Notes: generated from the sequence alone by a model not told the origin. Numbered from the stretch's first letter, positions 37,852-46,817 are shown. The stretch: 64,000 nt of DNA from an uncultured Mycoplasmatota bacterium (GCA_947649365.1 CANSRH010000006.1:1-64000), one strand, 5' to 3'. A program made the numbers and translations.

Positions 37852-37891
37852 CTATTCTTTTTTCTTTTAAAAAATAGAGGGAGAAGAACAA

Positions 37892-38947
37892 ATGGAAGAA
37901 CGTTTAGAGGCGGTATTAAAAAGATACCATGAGATAGAAAATGAATTAATGAATCCAGAAATCATGCAAGATTTTAAAAAGATAAACACACTTTCTAAAG
38001 AACAAAGAACTTTAGAAGAATTAGTGAAAAAATACGAAGAATACAAAACAACACAAAATGTTATTAAAGAAGCAAAGAGTTTAATAAATGACTCGGAACT
38101 ACGTGAAATGGCTGAACTAGAATTAATTGAAAATCAAGAAAAATTAGAAGTCATTACTAAAGAATTAGAAATTTTATTAATTCCTAAAGATGAAAATGAT
38201 GGAAAAAATGTTATTATGGAAATTCGAGGAGCAGCAGGAGGAGACGAAGCGAATATATTTGCAGGAGACTTATTCCGTATGTATACGTACTATGCAGAAA
38301 AAAACAATTGGAAAATAGAAGTCATCAACGAAATTCCTGGAACCAGTGGAGGATTTTCTCAAGTAGAATACATGGTAAAAGGTGAAAATGTATACTCCAA
38401 ATTAAAATACGAAAGTGGAGCACATCGTGTACAAAGAGTACCAGAAACAGAATCACAAGGAAGAGTACACACATCAACAGCAACCGTAGCAGTCATGCCA
38501 GAAGTCGAAGATGTAGATATTGAAATCAAAGAAAGTGACTTAAAAATAGATGTATATCATTCAAGTGGAGCGGGAGGCCAATCAGTAAACACTTCCAATT
38601 CAGCAGTTCGAATTACACATCTACCAACCAATACGGTAGTAACATGCCAAAATGAACGAAGTCAAATGAAAAATAAAGAACAAGCTATGTCAATATTAAA
38701 AGCAAAAATTTATGATAATTTAGAACAACAAAAAAATAGTGAACTAACAGCAGAACGAAAAAGTAAAATTGGATCAGGAGATCGTTCTGAAAAAATAAGA
38801 ACCTATAATTATCCACAAAATCGTGTCACTGACCATAGAATAAACTTCTCTATCATGGAACTAGACAGAGTCATGGATGGAGCATTAGAGCCAATCATCA
38901 CAGCATTAATCACAGAAGACCAAAGAAGAAAACTAGAAGGCGAATAA
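37892..38947 (+). CDS. prfA: Peptide chain release factor 1
   Basis: Recognises UAA and UAG and triggers peptide release. The 351-residue protein has the GGQ loop (GAGGQSVNTSNSAVR near residue 228) and the codon-recognition PxT region (RVPETESQGRVHTSTATV near 190). A GGGAG ribosome site precedes the ATG. Its stop overlaps the ATG of prmC, the methyltransferase that modifies the GGQ glutamine. Confidence 0.97.
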   Translation: MEERLEAVLKRYHEIENELMNPEIMQDFKKINTLSKEQRTLEELVKKYEEYKTTQNVIKEAKSLINDSELREMAELELIENQEKLEVITKELEILLIPKDENDGKNVIMEIRGAAGGDEANIFAGDLFRMYTYYAEKNNWKIEVINEIPGTSGGFSQVEYMVKGENVYSKLKYESGAHRVQRVPETESQGRVHTSTATVAVMPEVEDVDIEIKESDLKIDVYHSSGAGGQSVNTSNSAVRITHLPTNTVVTCQNERSQMKNKEQAMSILKAKIYDNLEQQKNSELTAERKSKIGSGDRSEKIRTYNYPQNRVTDHRINFSIMELDRVMDGALEPIITALITEDQRRKLEGE

Positions 38948-39669
38948 TGTTTACAAACAAAACATTAACAGAAAAAGACATAGAATTATTAAAAGAAAAA
39001 TATAGAAACAACTATATAGAGCAAATAGAAAAAGTAAAAAAAGGATATCCAGTACAATATTTGATAGGGAATGTAGACTTTTTAAACACCAATATAGTAG
39101 TCAATGAACAAGTTTTAATTCCACGATTTGAAACCGAATATTTAGTAGAAAAAATTTTGAAAAAGGTAGAAAAATACAAACAAAATCCTTTATCTTGCTT
39201 AGATATTTGTACAGGAAGTGGTTGTATAGCGATAGCAATGGCCAAAAATACAAACTTTAAAATCAAAGGGATAGATATTTCAAAAGATGCATTAAAAGTA
39301 GCAAAAGAAAATCAAAAAAGAAACGAAGTAAAAATAGAATGGGAACAAAAAGATATACTAAAAAACGAAACAATAGCAGATTATGAAATAATCATAGCGA
39401 ATCCGCCTTATATAGATAAGGAAGAAGAAGTGGACCCAGTAACAAAATACGAACCTCAAATTGCCTTATTTGCAGAAGAAAAAGGACTTCTTTTTTACAA
39501 AAAAATTTTAAAACAAATAAAAAACACGCCAAAATTAATTGCCTTTGAAATTGGCGAAAAACAAAAGGATACCATTACAGAATTTGCAAAATCCGCTTTT
39601 CCCAATGCAAAAATCACAATAGAGCAAGATTTATGTGGGAAAGATAGATATCTATTTATAGAACAATAA
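38947..39669 (+). CDS. prmC: Release factor glutamine methyltransferase
   Basis: Methylates the GGQ glutamine of RF1 and RF2. The 240-residue protein has a SAM motif (CLDICTGSGCIAIAMA near residue 84) and the catalytic NPPY (IANPPYID). It begins at TAATG overlapping the prfA stop, so it is translationally coupled. In Bacillus spoIIR follows directly; here a GT2 gene intervenes. Confidence 0.95.
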   Translation: MFTNKTLTEKDIELLKEKYRNNYIEQIEKVKKGYPVQYLIGNVDFLNTNIVVNEQVLIPRFETEYLVEKILKKVEKYKQNPLSCLDICTGSGCIAIAMAKNTNFKIKGIDISKDALKVAKENQKRNEVKIEWEQKDILKNETIADYEIIIANPPYIDKEEEVDPVTKYEPQIALFAEEKGLLFYKKILKQIKNTPKLIAFEIGEKQKDTITEFAKSAFPNAKITIEQDLCGKDRYLFIEQ

Positions 39670-39670
39670 A

Positions 39671-39730
39671 GTCAAGTTGATATAGAAATCTTTTACAAAA
39701 CTTGACATTTGATACTAGAAACGATAGAAT
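39671..39730 (+). promoter_or_regulatory. GT2 promoter with overlapping hairpin
   Basis: TTGACA (39702-39707), 17-nt spacer, TAGAAT (39725-39730). The -35 box lies within AACTTGAC (39699-39706), which pairs with GTCAAGTT (39671-39678) just after the prmC stop. It may be a weak terminator or a binding site. Confidence 0.6.
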
Positions 39731-39809
39731 GAGAATAGAATTAGTAACAAGAAGTCACTTACGAGTCACACAAAAAGAATAAAATGTTATTAATAAAGGA
39801 GTAAAAGAA

Positions 39810-41039
39810 ATGATTCAGTTTATTTATTATGCTTTATTTATTGTCACTCTTTTATACGGGTTGTACTTTGTGGTCACTGGATTTTTAGCATTTAAACATG
39901 AAGAAACAAAAGTACGTGCGTATAGGGCAAGGACAAAATTTGCGGTATTAATTGCAGCTAGAAATGAATCGCAAGTTATAGGAGATTTAATTAAAAGTTT
40001 AAAAGATCAAAATTATCCTGAGGATTTATATGACATTTATGCATTAATCAACAATTGTACAGACAATACATATGATGTAGCAAAAAAAGCAGGTGCAAAA
40101 ACAGTAAACGTAACAGTTCCTGTAAAATCAAAAGGAGACGTATTAAAATTTGCCTTTAAAAAATTAAAGAAAAAAGATTATGATGCATACATTGTTTTTG
40201 ATGCAGATAATGTAGTCCATCCAGAATTCTTAAAAATCATGAACAATACGTATCAATCAGGTTATAAAGTAGCACAAGGAAGAAAAGATAGTAAAAATAT
40301 GGAAGACAATTGGTTAAGTGCAAGTTATTCTTTATTCTATTACATTCAAAATTTCTTCTTTAACAAAGCTCGTATGAAAGTGGATGCTGCCGCCGCAATT
40401 AATGGAACAGGTTTCATGGTAGCAAAAAGTGTCATCGAAGAGGGATTTGATCCAAAGACTGTAACAGAAGATATAGAATTATCCATCATATGTGTACTAA
40501 GAGGACATAAAATTGCTTACATAGAAGATGCAATCACTTATGACGAACAACCGACGAAATTTGTCGATTCATGGCATCAAAGAAGTAGATGGAGCAAAGG
40601 AATCATTGAATGCAGTCGTCTTTACAGAAGAGAATTGCTCGCGAAATGGATAAAAGATAGAGATTTTTCTAGTTTTGACAAATTTATGTTTAGTATTGCC
40701 CCATACATTCAAATATTAGGAGTAATACTAACTTGCGTATTGGGAGTTTTCTATGTTTTAGGAATAGAATTAAACGATGTATTCTCTTACTTCTTCTCTC
40801 TAGGATTCATTTGTTTCGCGATTGGTTATCTTGGAGAAGTCATTATCAATATGTTTGTAAGTCTTTATTACAAAAGAGATTTATATGAAAATATTCATGG
40901 AATATTCTTATTCATGTTATTTATGTTATCATGGATACCAATCAATGCTATATGTTTGTTCAAAAAAGATTTAAAATGGGTAGAAATTTCTCACAATCGT
41001 AACGCAAATTTAGATCGTTTAGTGAATGAAAACAATTAA
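39810..41039 (+). CDS. Processive GT2 family glycosyltransferase
   Basis: 409-residue membrane glycosyltransferase. An N-terminal membrane helix (about 3-26) is followed by a GT-A domain with DADN (metal site), TED and the QRSRW product-binding motif. Two to three C-terminal membrane segments follow (about 290-385). The pattern is that of cellulose, hyaluronan or poly-GlcNAc synthases, so it probably polymerises or transfers a sugar at the membrane. The acceptor is unknown. It has its own promoter and AAAGGAG and splits the conserved prmC-spoIIR pair. Confidence 0.85.
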   Translation: MIQFIYYALFIVTLLYGLYFVVTGFLAFKHEETKVRAYRARTKFAVLIAARNESQVIGDLIKSLKDQNYPEDLYDIYALINNCTDNTYDVAKKAGAKTVNVTVPVKSKGDVLKFAFKKLKKKDYDAYIVFDADNVVHPEFLKIMNNTYQSGYKVAQGRKDSKNMEDNWLSASYSLFYYIQNFFFNKARMKVDAAAAINGTGFMVAKSVIEEGFDPKTVTEDIELSIICVLRGHKIAYIEDAITYDEQPTKFVDSWHQRSRWSKGIIECSRLYRRELLAKWIKDRDFSSFDKFMFSIAPYIQILGVILTCVLGVFYVLGIELNDVFSYFFSLGFICFAIGYLGEVIINMFVSLYYKRDLYENIHGIFLFMLFMLSWIPINAICLFKKDLKWVEISHNRNANLDRLVNENN

Positions 41040-41087
41040 TTGAATAAAAAAACAAAAAATAAGACATAATTATTTAGGTGATAAAAA

Positions 41088-41594
41088 ATGAAAAAAATAA
41101 TTATAGTCTTATTTTTATTTACTATGATTTTATTTATAAACAAAGGAAAAGAAGAATACATCATTCCAGATAGTGCAATAAGACTTCGTGTCATAGCAAA
41201 TTCCAACACATTTGAAGATCAAGCAACCAAAATGGAAATCAAAAACAATATAGAAGATTTACTAAAAAACGATCTGATCAACATGCAAAACAAAAAGGAC
41301 GCAGAACAACTCTTAAACAATAAAATTCCTGAAATTAAAAATATGATCAACAACTATAACCTTACATACAAAATAAATTATGGGCAAAACTACTTTCCTG
41401 AAAAAAGTTACAAAGGAATTAAGTACGAAGAAGGAATGTATGAATCCTTAGTAGTAACCTTAGGAGAAGGAGCAGGAGAAAATTGGTGGTGTGTTTTATT
41501 TCCACCCCTTTGTTTAATGGATGCAACTGCAAGTGAAGCAAAAGACGTAGACTATCAATTTTTTGTAAAAAATATGTTTGAAAAATACATGTAA
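41088..41594 (+). CDS. spoIIR: Stage II sporulation protein R
   Basis: Secreted forespore signal that activates the SpoIIGA protease for pro-sigma-E cleavage in the mother cell. The 168-residue protein has an N-terminal signal segment (about 2-19). The family pattern IPDSAIRLRVIANSN follows near residue 25. The C-terminal segment NWWCVLFPPLCLMDAT is also typical. It is shorter than the Bacillus protein, but the core is complete. A ribosome site AGGTGA precedes the ATG. Location after prfA-prmC is conserved. Confidence 0.92.
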   Translation: MKKIIIVLFLFTMILFINKGKEEYIIPDSAIRLRVIANSNTFEDQATKMEIKNNIEDLLKNDLINMQNKKDAEQLLNNKIPEIKNMINNYNLTYKINYGQNYFPEKSYKGIKYEEGMYESLVVTLGEGAGENWWCVLFPPLCLMDATASEAKDVDYQFFVKNMFEKYM

Positions 41595-41605
41595 TGAGAA
41601 ACACT

Positions 41606-41638
41606 TCCTCTTAGTATGATTTACTAGGAGGATTTTTT
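41606..41638 (+). promoter_or_regulatory. Hairpin sequestering the mntP Shine-Dalgarno, with T6 run
   Basis: Arms TCCTCTTAGTA (41606-41616) and TACTAGGAGGA (41622-41632) give 11 pairs with one G-U and a 5-base loop. The 3' arm contains the whole AGGAGG of mntP and is followed by TTTTTT up to the ATG. It can act as the spoIIR terminator and as a translation block for mntP. Confidence 0.65.
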
Positions 41639-42178
41639 ATGATAGAAATCATATCATTATTCATTATTGCGATTGCCTTAAGTATGGACACATTTTCCTT
41701 ATCTCTTGGAATAGGAACATCCAATTTATCCAAACGAAAATGTTTTCTATTCTCCATTTTAGTAGGAGCATTTCATTTTTTCATGCCCTTACTTGGGACC
41801 ATTTTAGGGAAAAAATTAGTAACATTTTTCATGTTAAAAAGTAATTTTTTATTAGGAGTCATTTTAATTTATTTAGCCATAACCATGTTAATTGAGATTA
41901 TCCATCCTGACGAAAAAGAAAAGAAAATGAACATTATGAACATGTTACTACTAAGTCTAAGTGTGTCCATCGACTCCTTTTCAACAGGAATAGGTCTAAA
42001 TGCTATAACAAGTAACATGTTTCTTGCTGTTATTATATTTTCAAGTGTAAGTTTTTGTTTTACTTATTTAGGTTTATTAATTGGTAAATATGCGAGTCGT
42101 CTTCTAGGAACTTATGCAACTATCTTTGGGGCCCTTTTATTAATTATCATTGGAATCACTCATTTGCTTCATTTTTAA
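41639..42178 (+). CDS. mntP: Manganese efflux pump MntP (YwlD-like)
   Basis: 179-residue polytopic membrane protein with about six hydrophobic segments arranged as two repeats. Each repeat has a conserved acidic membrane motif (ALSMDTFSLSLGIG near residue 14 and LSVSIDSFSTGIG near 108). These Asp-containing motifs are characteristic of the MntP/LysE-like Mn(II) exporter family. In Bacillus ywlD lies in the same spoIIR neighbourhood. The Shine-Dalgarno is buried in a hairpin. I do not see a yybP-ykoY type Mn riboswitch upstream. Confidence 0.9.
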   Translation: MIEIISLFIIAIALSMDTFSLSLGIGTSNLSKRKCFLFSILVGAFHFFMPLLGTILGKKLVTFFMLKSNFLLGVILIYLAITMLIEIIHPDEKEKKMNIMNMLLLSLSVSIDSFSTGIGLNAITSNMFLAVIIFSSVSFCFTYLGLLIGKYASRLLGTYATIFGALLLIIIGITHLLHF

Positions 42179-42275
42179 TTTTTAGAAACGCAACACTATG
42201 ATGAAAAATAGCAAATAGCACGTTTACAATTTAGAATCTTTAAAAACGAAAAAAACTTGTAAAAGTATTCTAAAT

Positions 42276-42304
42276 TTGACATTTTTCTCATAAAATTATA
42301 TAGT
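42276..42304 (+). promoter_or_regulatory. murA promoter
   Basis: TTGACA (42276-42281), 17-nt spacer, TATAGT (42299-42304). Confidence 0.7.
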
Positions 42305-42331
42305 AAAAATGAATGAAGGAATAGTGATAAA

Positions 42332-43588
42332 ATGCAAAAATTAATCATTCAAGGGGGACATGAACTATCAGGAACAATAAAAATCAATGGTGCAAAAAAT
42401 AGTGTCGTAGCCTTACTACCTGCTGCTATTTTATCAGAAGAAGAAACAACCCTTTATAATGTACCAAATATTACAGATGTAACCGTATTAAAACAAATAA
42501 TAGAATTATTAAATGGGACGATAACAGAACACGAAGGATCATTAAAAATAAACAGTAGAAACATTAAAAATACAATCATACCTCAAGAACTTTCTGGTAA
42601 ATTAAGAGCTTCCTATTATTTTATGGGAGCCTTACTTGCCAAGTTCAAACACGTAGAAATTTATTTTCCTGGAGGATGTAACTTTGGAGCGCGTCAAATT
42701 GACTTACACTTAAAAGGATTTGAAGCACTGGGAGCAACTATTACCATGGAAGAAGACAAATTTATAATTGATGCCAAAGAGCTAGTTGGAAATAAGATTT
42801 ATTTAAACATTGCCAGTGTTGGAGCAACGATTAATCTTATGCTTGCAGCTACCAAAGCCAAAGGCGAAACGATGATTTACAATGCAGCAAAAGAACCAGA
42901 AATTGTGAATGTAGCAACATTTTTAAATAATATGGGAGCTAGTATCACGGGAGCAGGATCTAGCACGATTAAAATAACGGGAGTAGAAAAATTAAAAAGT
43001 GCTATTATTGATGTAATTCCTGATCGAATTGAAGCAGGAACGTATATAATTGCGGGAGCCCTACTTGGAAACAATTTAAAAATAACCAATATCATCCCAG
43101 AGCACATAGCAGCATTACTCGTTAAACTAACGGAAATGGGAGTAAACTATCAACTAGGGACCAACGAAATCCTCATCAATCAATGTAAAAATTTAAAACC
43201 AATTGATATCAAAACAGGAGTTTATCCTGAATATCCGACAGATTTAGCTCAACCCATATGTGTTTTACTAGCAAGTGCCAGTGGAATATCCCATGTAGAA
43301 GAAACCATTTATGAAAAACGAATGGGTCATGTAGAATATTTAAAGAAAATGGGAGCCAACATAGAAATCAATGAAAACAAAGAAACCATAATAGGTCCAA
43401 CCATTTTTCATGGAACAGAAGTAAAAGCCAGCGACTTACGTGCAGGAGCAACGTTATTTCTAGCTGCTTTAACAGCGAAAGAACAAACAATTATTACGAA
43501 TGTTGAATACATTTTACGAGGATATGAAAATATTGTAAAAAAATTATCAGCGGTAGGTGCTAACATCCGAATAGAAGAAATAGAATAG
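42332..43588 (+). CDS. murA: UDP-N-acetylglucosamine 1-carboxyvinyltransferase
   Basis: First committed step of peptidoglycan synthesis: transfers enolpyruvate from PEP to UDP-GlcNAc. The 418-residue protein has the inside-out alpha/beta barrel pattern with KINGAKNS near residue 20. The catalytic loop is PGGCNFGARQIDLH, with the fosfomycin-target Cys near residue 116. Later motifs IPDRIEAGTYI and LRAGATLFLAALTA are typical. It has its own sigma-A promoter. Another murA copy, common in Firmicutes, could exist elsewhere. Confidence 0.96.
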   Translation: MQKLIIQGGHELSGTIKINGAKNSVVALLPAAILSEEETTLYNVPNITDVTVLKQIIELLNGTITEHEGSLKINSRNIKNTIIPQELSGKLRASYYFMGALLAKFKHVEIYFPGGCNFGARQIDLHLKGFEALGATITMEEDKFIIDAKELVGNKIYLNIASVGATINLMLAATKAKGETMIYNAAKEPEIVNVATFLNNMGASITGAGSSTIKITGVEKLKSAIIDVIPDRIEAGTYIIAGALLGNNLKITNIIPEHIAALLVKLTEMGVNYQLGTNEILINQCKNLKPIDIKTGVYPEYPTDLAQPICVLLASASGISHVEETIYEKRMGHVEYLKKMGANIEINENKETIIGPTIFHGTEVKASDLRAGATLFLAALTAKEQTIITNVEYILRGYENIVKKLSAVGANIRIEEIE

Positions 43589-43624
43589 TAGTAGAAAACT
43601 ACTATTTTTTTATGGAGGACAAAA

Positions 43625-44326
43625 ATGAAATACAAAATTGGGTTAATCATCATAATCGGAGTAATTTTAACTTCGTTCATTTATTTTCATACAACAGAAG
43701 ACAAACTAAATGTATTGGCACTAGGAGATGGAATTTCTACGGGTATGACCATTTATCATGTAGAAGGATATGATTACAACGAATACTTAACAGAAGCTTT
43801 AAACGAAGAAAACAATTTAGGAAATTTTTACCGATATTTCAATGAAGTCGATGAGACTGCACATAATTTAGTAACAAAAATAAATAACAACATCACAAGC
43901 ATTGATAAAAAAATACAACTAAAACAAGCCATTAAAGAAGCAGACATTATTACCATTTCGCTTGGAATGGATGAATTAAACAACTATGCTAAAAAAAATA
44001 CACTTGGATCGACCAAAATTAATGGTTTCTTAAATAAATATGAAGAAGTTATAAATATATTAAGAAGACTAAACGATAAAAAAATATATAGTATTGGTTT
44101 GTACCAAAGTCAGTTAATCAATCAAGCAAAAATAACAAAAATTAATGAAGAATTAAAAAAAATCGCTGAAAAATACAAGATAGAATTTATTAACATTGAA
44201 GAAATAACAGAACACAAAGACTTTTTTCTTCAAAAAAACAATTATTATGTAAATTACAAAGGACAAGAATTTATATACAATAAAATTAAAGAAACTAGAG
44301 ACAAAAACACAATGATAATTGTATAA
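43625..44326 (+). CDS. SGNH/GDSL-fold protein with altered catalytic residues
   Basis: 233-residue protein with an N-terminal membrane or signal segment (about 4-21), so probably extracytoplasmic and anchored. After it comes the GDSL block I position VLALGDGISTG (residues 30-40), where the nucleophile Ser is replaced by Gly36 (a Ser is at 38). Block III reads SLGMDEL in place of GxND, and the terminal DxxH block is NYYVNYKG without His. The fold assignment is fair; classical esterase activity seems unlikely. TGGAGG precedes the ATG 37 nt after murA, so the genes may be cotranscribed. Confidence 0.65.
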   Translation: MKYKIGLIIIIGVILTSFIYFHTTEDKLNVLALGDGISTGMTIYHVEGYDYNEYLTEALNEENNLGNFYRYFNEVDETAHNLVTKINNNITSIDKKIQLKQAIKEADIITISLGMDELNNYAKKNTLGSTKINGFLNKYEEVINILRRLNDKKIYSIGLYQSQLINQAKITKINEELKKIAEKYKIEFINIEEITEHKDFFLQKNNYYVNYKGQEFIYNKIKETRDKNTMIIV

Positions 44327-44338
44327 AAAGATTGACTT

Positions 44339-45085
44339 ATGAAACAAATGCGAGTAAAATGCAGTAGAAAAGCGAAGAGAAGAAATATGAAAAAAAGAAA
44401 ATCATTAATAAATAGTTTAAATAGAAGAGAAAACGAATATATACCTTACCCATTAAAAAAAATATATTTCCCTTCTAGTAGGCAAACACCAAGAGTTCCA
44501 GAAGAAGATTTGTTTATTCATTTGGAAAACAGCAATTTAAAAGGTAAAAATATAATTGGAGATTTAAATCCTCTAGTATGTAATGGGTACCAATATTTTT
44601 TTTGTTATTCTGAAGACACATTTGATGAAGAATACAAAAAAGAATATCCAGACTATTTTTTAGATCCAAATGCTCCAGAAGATGTAAAGATTTTATATTA
44701 TAACATACGGTATATTGCATTGATAGATGAAAAAGACCAAAAATATCTTTATTATTGTAAAAAATATTTAGATTATGAAAACTACTTAAAATATTATGAA
44801 TTTTTAAGAGGAAAATATTTAGGTAATTTTAACATCCAACCTAGTGATCTTTTAAAAATACAATTGACTGAAAAGTTTGGAATAGAAGGTGCAAGGTATA
44901 TATTTGAAAAAGCAAGAACGAAGCCTCAAAATTTTTATGCGATTCTAAGAAGTGAAATCAAAGAAGAACCTCTTGTCTGCTATAATCCATATCCTTCTTT
45001 AACAAATGTAGATAATAATCAAGAAGCAGAATTGGCTTTGGCATTAATAAAAAAGTATAGTACAGAAACGAAAGATTTATTTTAA
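44339..45085 (+). CDS. Hypothetical protein
   Basis: 248-residue soluble protein I do not recognise. It has a strongly basic N-terminus (first 30 residues), then a Tyr- and Asp-rich middle (KEYPDYFLDPNAPED, KYLYYCKKYLDYENYLKYYEF) and a C-terminal segment with LTEKFGIEGARYIFEKAR. There is no signal peptide or membrane segment. It follows the SGNH gene by 12 nt. The first ATG has no good ribosome site; an internal ATG near 44387 may be the true start. Base composition is like its neighbours. Confidence 0.55.
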   Translation: MKQMRVKCSRKAKRRNMKKRKSLINSLNRRENEYIPYPLKKIYFPSSRQTPRVPEEDLFIHLENSNLKGKNIIGDLNPLVCNGYQYFFCYSEDTFDEEYKKEYPDYFLDPNAPEDVKILYYNIRYIALIDEKDQKYLYYCKKYLDYENYLKYYEFLRGKYLGNFNIQPSDLLKIQLTEKFGIEGARYIFEKARTKPQNFYAILRSEIKEEPLVCYNPYPSLTNVDNNQEAELALALIKKYSTETKDLF

Positions 45086-45104
45086 ACATACAATAAAAAT
45101 AGAC

Positions 45105-45171
45105 TTGCCAATTTGTACATATATGATATAATACGAAAAGAAAGAAATTACTATGCCCAAAAGGTGGGTAT
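45105..45171 (+). promoter_or_regulatory. rpmE promoter and leader hairpin
   Basis: TTGCCA (45105-45110) and TATAAT (45127-45132) with a 16-nt spacer. The leader then folds ATGCCCA (45153-45159) with TGGGTAT (45165-45171) just ahead of the GAAAGGAG ribosome site. Autogenous control by L31 would fit but is unproven. Confidence 0.6.
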
Positions 45172-45188
45172 GGCGAAAGGAGCGAAAT

Positions 45189-45407
45189 ATGAGAGCAAAT
45201 ATTCATCCAGAAATGAAAGAAACAACAATTAAATGTGCCTGCGGAGCTTCATTTAAAACAAGATCTATAAAAGAAAACATCGAAGTTGAAATTTGTAGTG
45301 AATGTCATCCTTTTTATACAGGAAAACAAGGAAATACAAAAAGAACTGGAAATATTGAAAAGTTTAACCGTAAATATGGTTTAAATGAAGAAAAGAAAGC
45401 TGCGTAA
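45189..45407 (+). CDS. rpmE: Large ribosomal subunit protein bL31, zinc-type
   Basis: 72-residue ribosomal protein starting [20 protein letters not shown]. It has the C+ zinc ribbon (CAC near residues 16-18 and CSECHPF near 36-42) and the conserved HPFYTGKQ. The ATG at 45189 follows GAAAGGAG; the upstream in-frame ATG at 45153 lies within a leader hairpin and is not used. A short hairpin with TTTTT (45397-45418) terminates it. Confidence 0.95.
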   Translation: MRANIHPEMKETTIKCACGASFKTRSIKENIEVEICSECHPFYTGKQGNTKRTGNIEKFNRKYGLNEEKKAA

Positions 45408-45418
45408 GCAGTTTTTAT
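45397..45418 (+). terminator. rpmE terminator
   Basis: AGCTGC-GTAA-GCAGTT hairpin overlapping the stop codon, then TTTT. Confidence 0.65.
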
Positions 45419-45445
45419 ATGCTATAATTTTGATGTGTGAGAAAA

Positions 45446-46384
45446 ATGAAAAAAATAGAGAAAAGAAAAACAAAAGAAATTATAGAAAAATGGATTAATA
45501 CCGAAAAAATAAAAAGATTTGGTGATTTTCTATTCTGTAAAATAAAATACAAAGCAAGCAGCAAAGACTATAAATATTTTGAAATGTATAAAATGAGTAA
45601 TTTTGAACGAAAGACATATATTACGAAAGGAAAAAATAACGAGTTAATAAAAAAATATAACAATCCAAAAAGAATGAAGCTTTTAAACAATCCTTTAGAA
45701 TATCATAAAACGTTTACTAAATTTTTAAATCGTGAATGGATAGAACTAAATCAATTAAAAAGTTTTAAAAGTTTTTGTACTCAACACAAAGAAATCATTG
45801 CCTACTCTAATAAAAAAACGAAACACATAGTACTTGAAAATAAAAATATAGAAAAGTTATACAAAGAATTAAAAGAAAAAAAATATATTCTTATAGAAGA
45901 AAAAGTAAAAACAACAGGAACATTAAAAAAGATTTCTCCAACTTCTGATGTTTATATTAAAATAATAACTTTATTAGGAAAAAGTTTATTAGCAATACTC
46001 TCTATTGAAGAAGAACAAGAAAAAATAATTGCTTCCATTAACATAGAAAAAGGAACCATTTTTCATGCAGCAGAAGACAATGAAAGAAAGAAACATGAAG
46101 TTCATCCAAAAACAAAAAAAGAAATTTTAGGAATCACAATTCCCAATTGGGAACATATAAAAGAGACTTGTGAACTTGCCTGTTTAGAAGTTCCAGAGAT
46201 AGGCTACATAGAATGGACATTTGCAATTGGAGAAAAAAGAATTTGTCTAATCCATGCAAGTGCAACCCCGTCTTATGAACTCTACCAAAGAGTCCCTCAT
46301 CTAGAACATGATTTAGGAATAGTTCCCATAATAAAACAAGGAGAAGAAAGGAAAATTGAAAATGAAAATAGCAATAGCAAGTGA
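45446..46384 (+). CDS. Sugar-transfer-associated ATP-grasp family protein (probable)
   Basis: About 312-residue protein. Its C-terminal half has the ATP-grasp-like pattern HPKTKKEILGITIPNW near residue 218, then a helix and IGYIEWTFAIGEKRICLIHASATP. This resembles the ATPgrasp_ST family (conserved IGWD and IExN positions), though the usual Asn of IExN is replaced here. Family members are linked to cell-surface sugar transfer. The basic N-terminal third is unassigned. GTG at 45437 or ATG at 45446 are possible starts, with only a weak GTGAG ribosome site. rpiB overlaps its end by 23 nt. Confidence 0.55.
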   Translation: MKKIEKRKTKEIIEKWINTEKIKRFGDFLFCKIKYKASSKDYKYFEMYKMSNFERKTYITKGKNNELIKKYNNPKRMKLLNNPLEYHKTFTKFLNREWIELNQLKSFKSFCTQHKEIIAYSNKKTKHIVLENKNIEKLYKELKEKKYILIEEKVKTTGTLKKISPTSDVYIKIITLLGKSLLAILSIEEEQEKIIASINIEKGTIFHAAEDNERKKHEVHPKTKKEILGITIPNWEHIKETCELACLEVPEIGYIEWTFAIGEKRICLIHASATPSYELYQRVPHLEHDLGIVPIIKQGEERKIENENSNSK

Positions 46385-46817
46385 TCATAGAGGAGAACAA
46401 TACAAAAAAGAAGTCATAGAATATTTAACAAGTAAAAAGTATGAAGTGATAGATTGTAGTCCAGAAAACACTCCTACAGACGATTATCCAGACTTTGCAT
46501 TTCAAGTATGCAAAAAAGTAGTAGAAAAAGAGGCAGAAATAGGAATTTTAGTTTGCAGAACAGGGATTGGAATGTCCATTGCTGCCAACAAAGTTCATGG
46601 AATTCGTTGTGCCAAGGTAAACTCCGTAGAAGATGCAACACTATGTAGAAACGATAATGGAGCCAATGTCATGACATTTAATTTCACGGATGGAATAGAC
46701 AAGATAAAACAATACATAGATGCTTTTTTAAGTGCAGAAGTATTAAATGACGAAAGACATCAAAGAAGAGTAAATAAAATCATAAAATACGAAAATGGAG
46801 AATACAATGAATTATAA
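46362..46817 (+). CDS. rpiB: Ribose-5-phosphate isomerase B
   Basis: Interconverts ribose-5-P and ribulose-5-P in the pentose phosphate pathway. The 151-residue protein of the RpiB/LacAB family begins MKIAIASDHRGEQYK and has the CRTGIGMSIAANK anion-binding loop with catalytic Cys near residue 67. A conserved ARxxND-like CRNDNGANV segment follows. The ATG at 46362 follows AAAGGAAAA. In Bacillus the rpiB homologue ywlF is in the same spoIIR-ywlD region. Confidence 0.94.
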   Translation: MKIAIASDHRGEQYKKEVIEYLTSKKYEVIDCSPENTPTDDYPDFAFQVCKKVVEKEAEIGILVCRTGIGMSIAANKVHGIRCAKVNSVEDATLCRNDNGANVMTFNFTDGIDKIKQYIDAFLSAEVLNDERHQRRVNKIIKYENGEYNEL

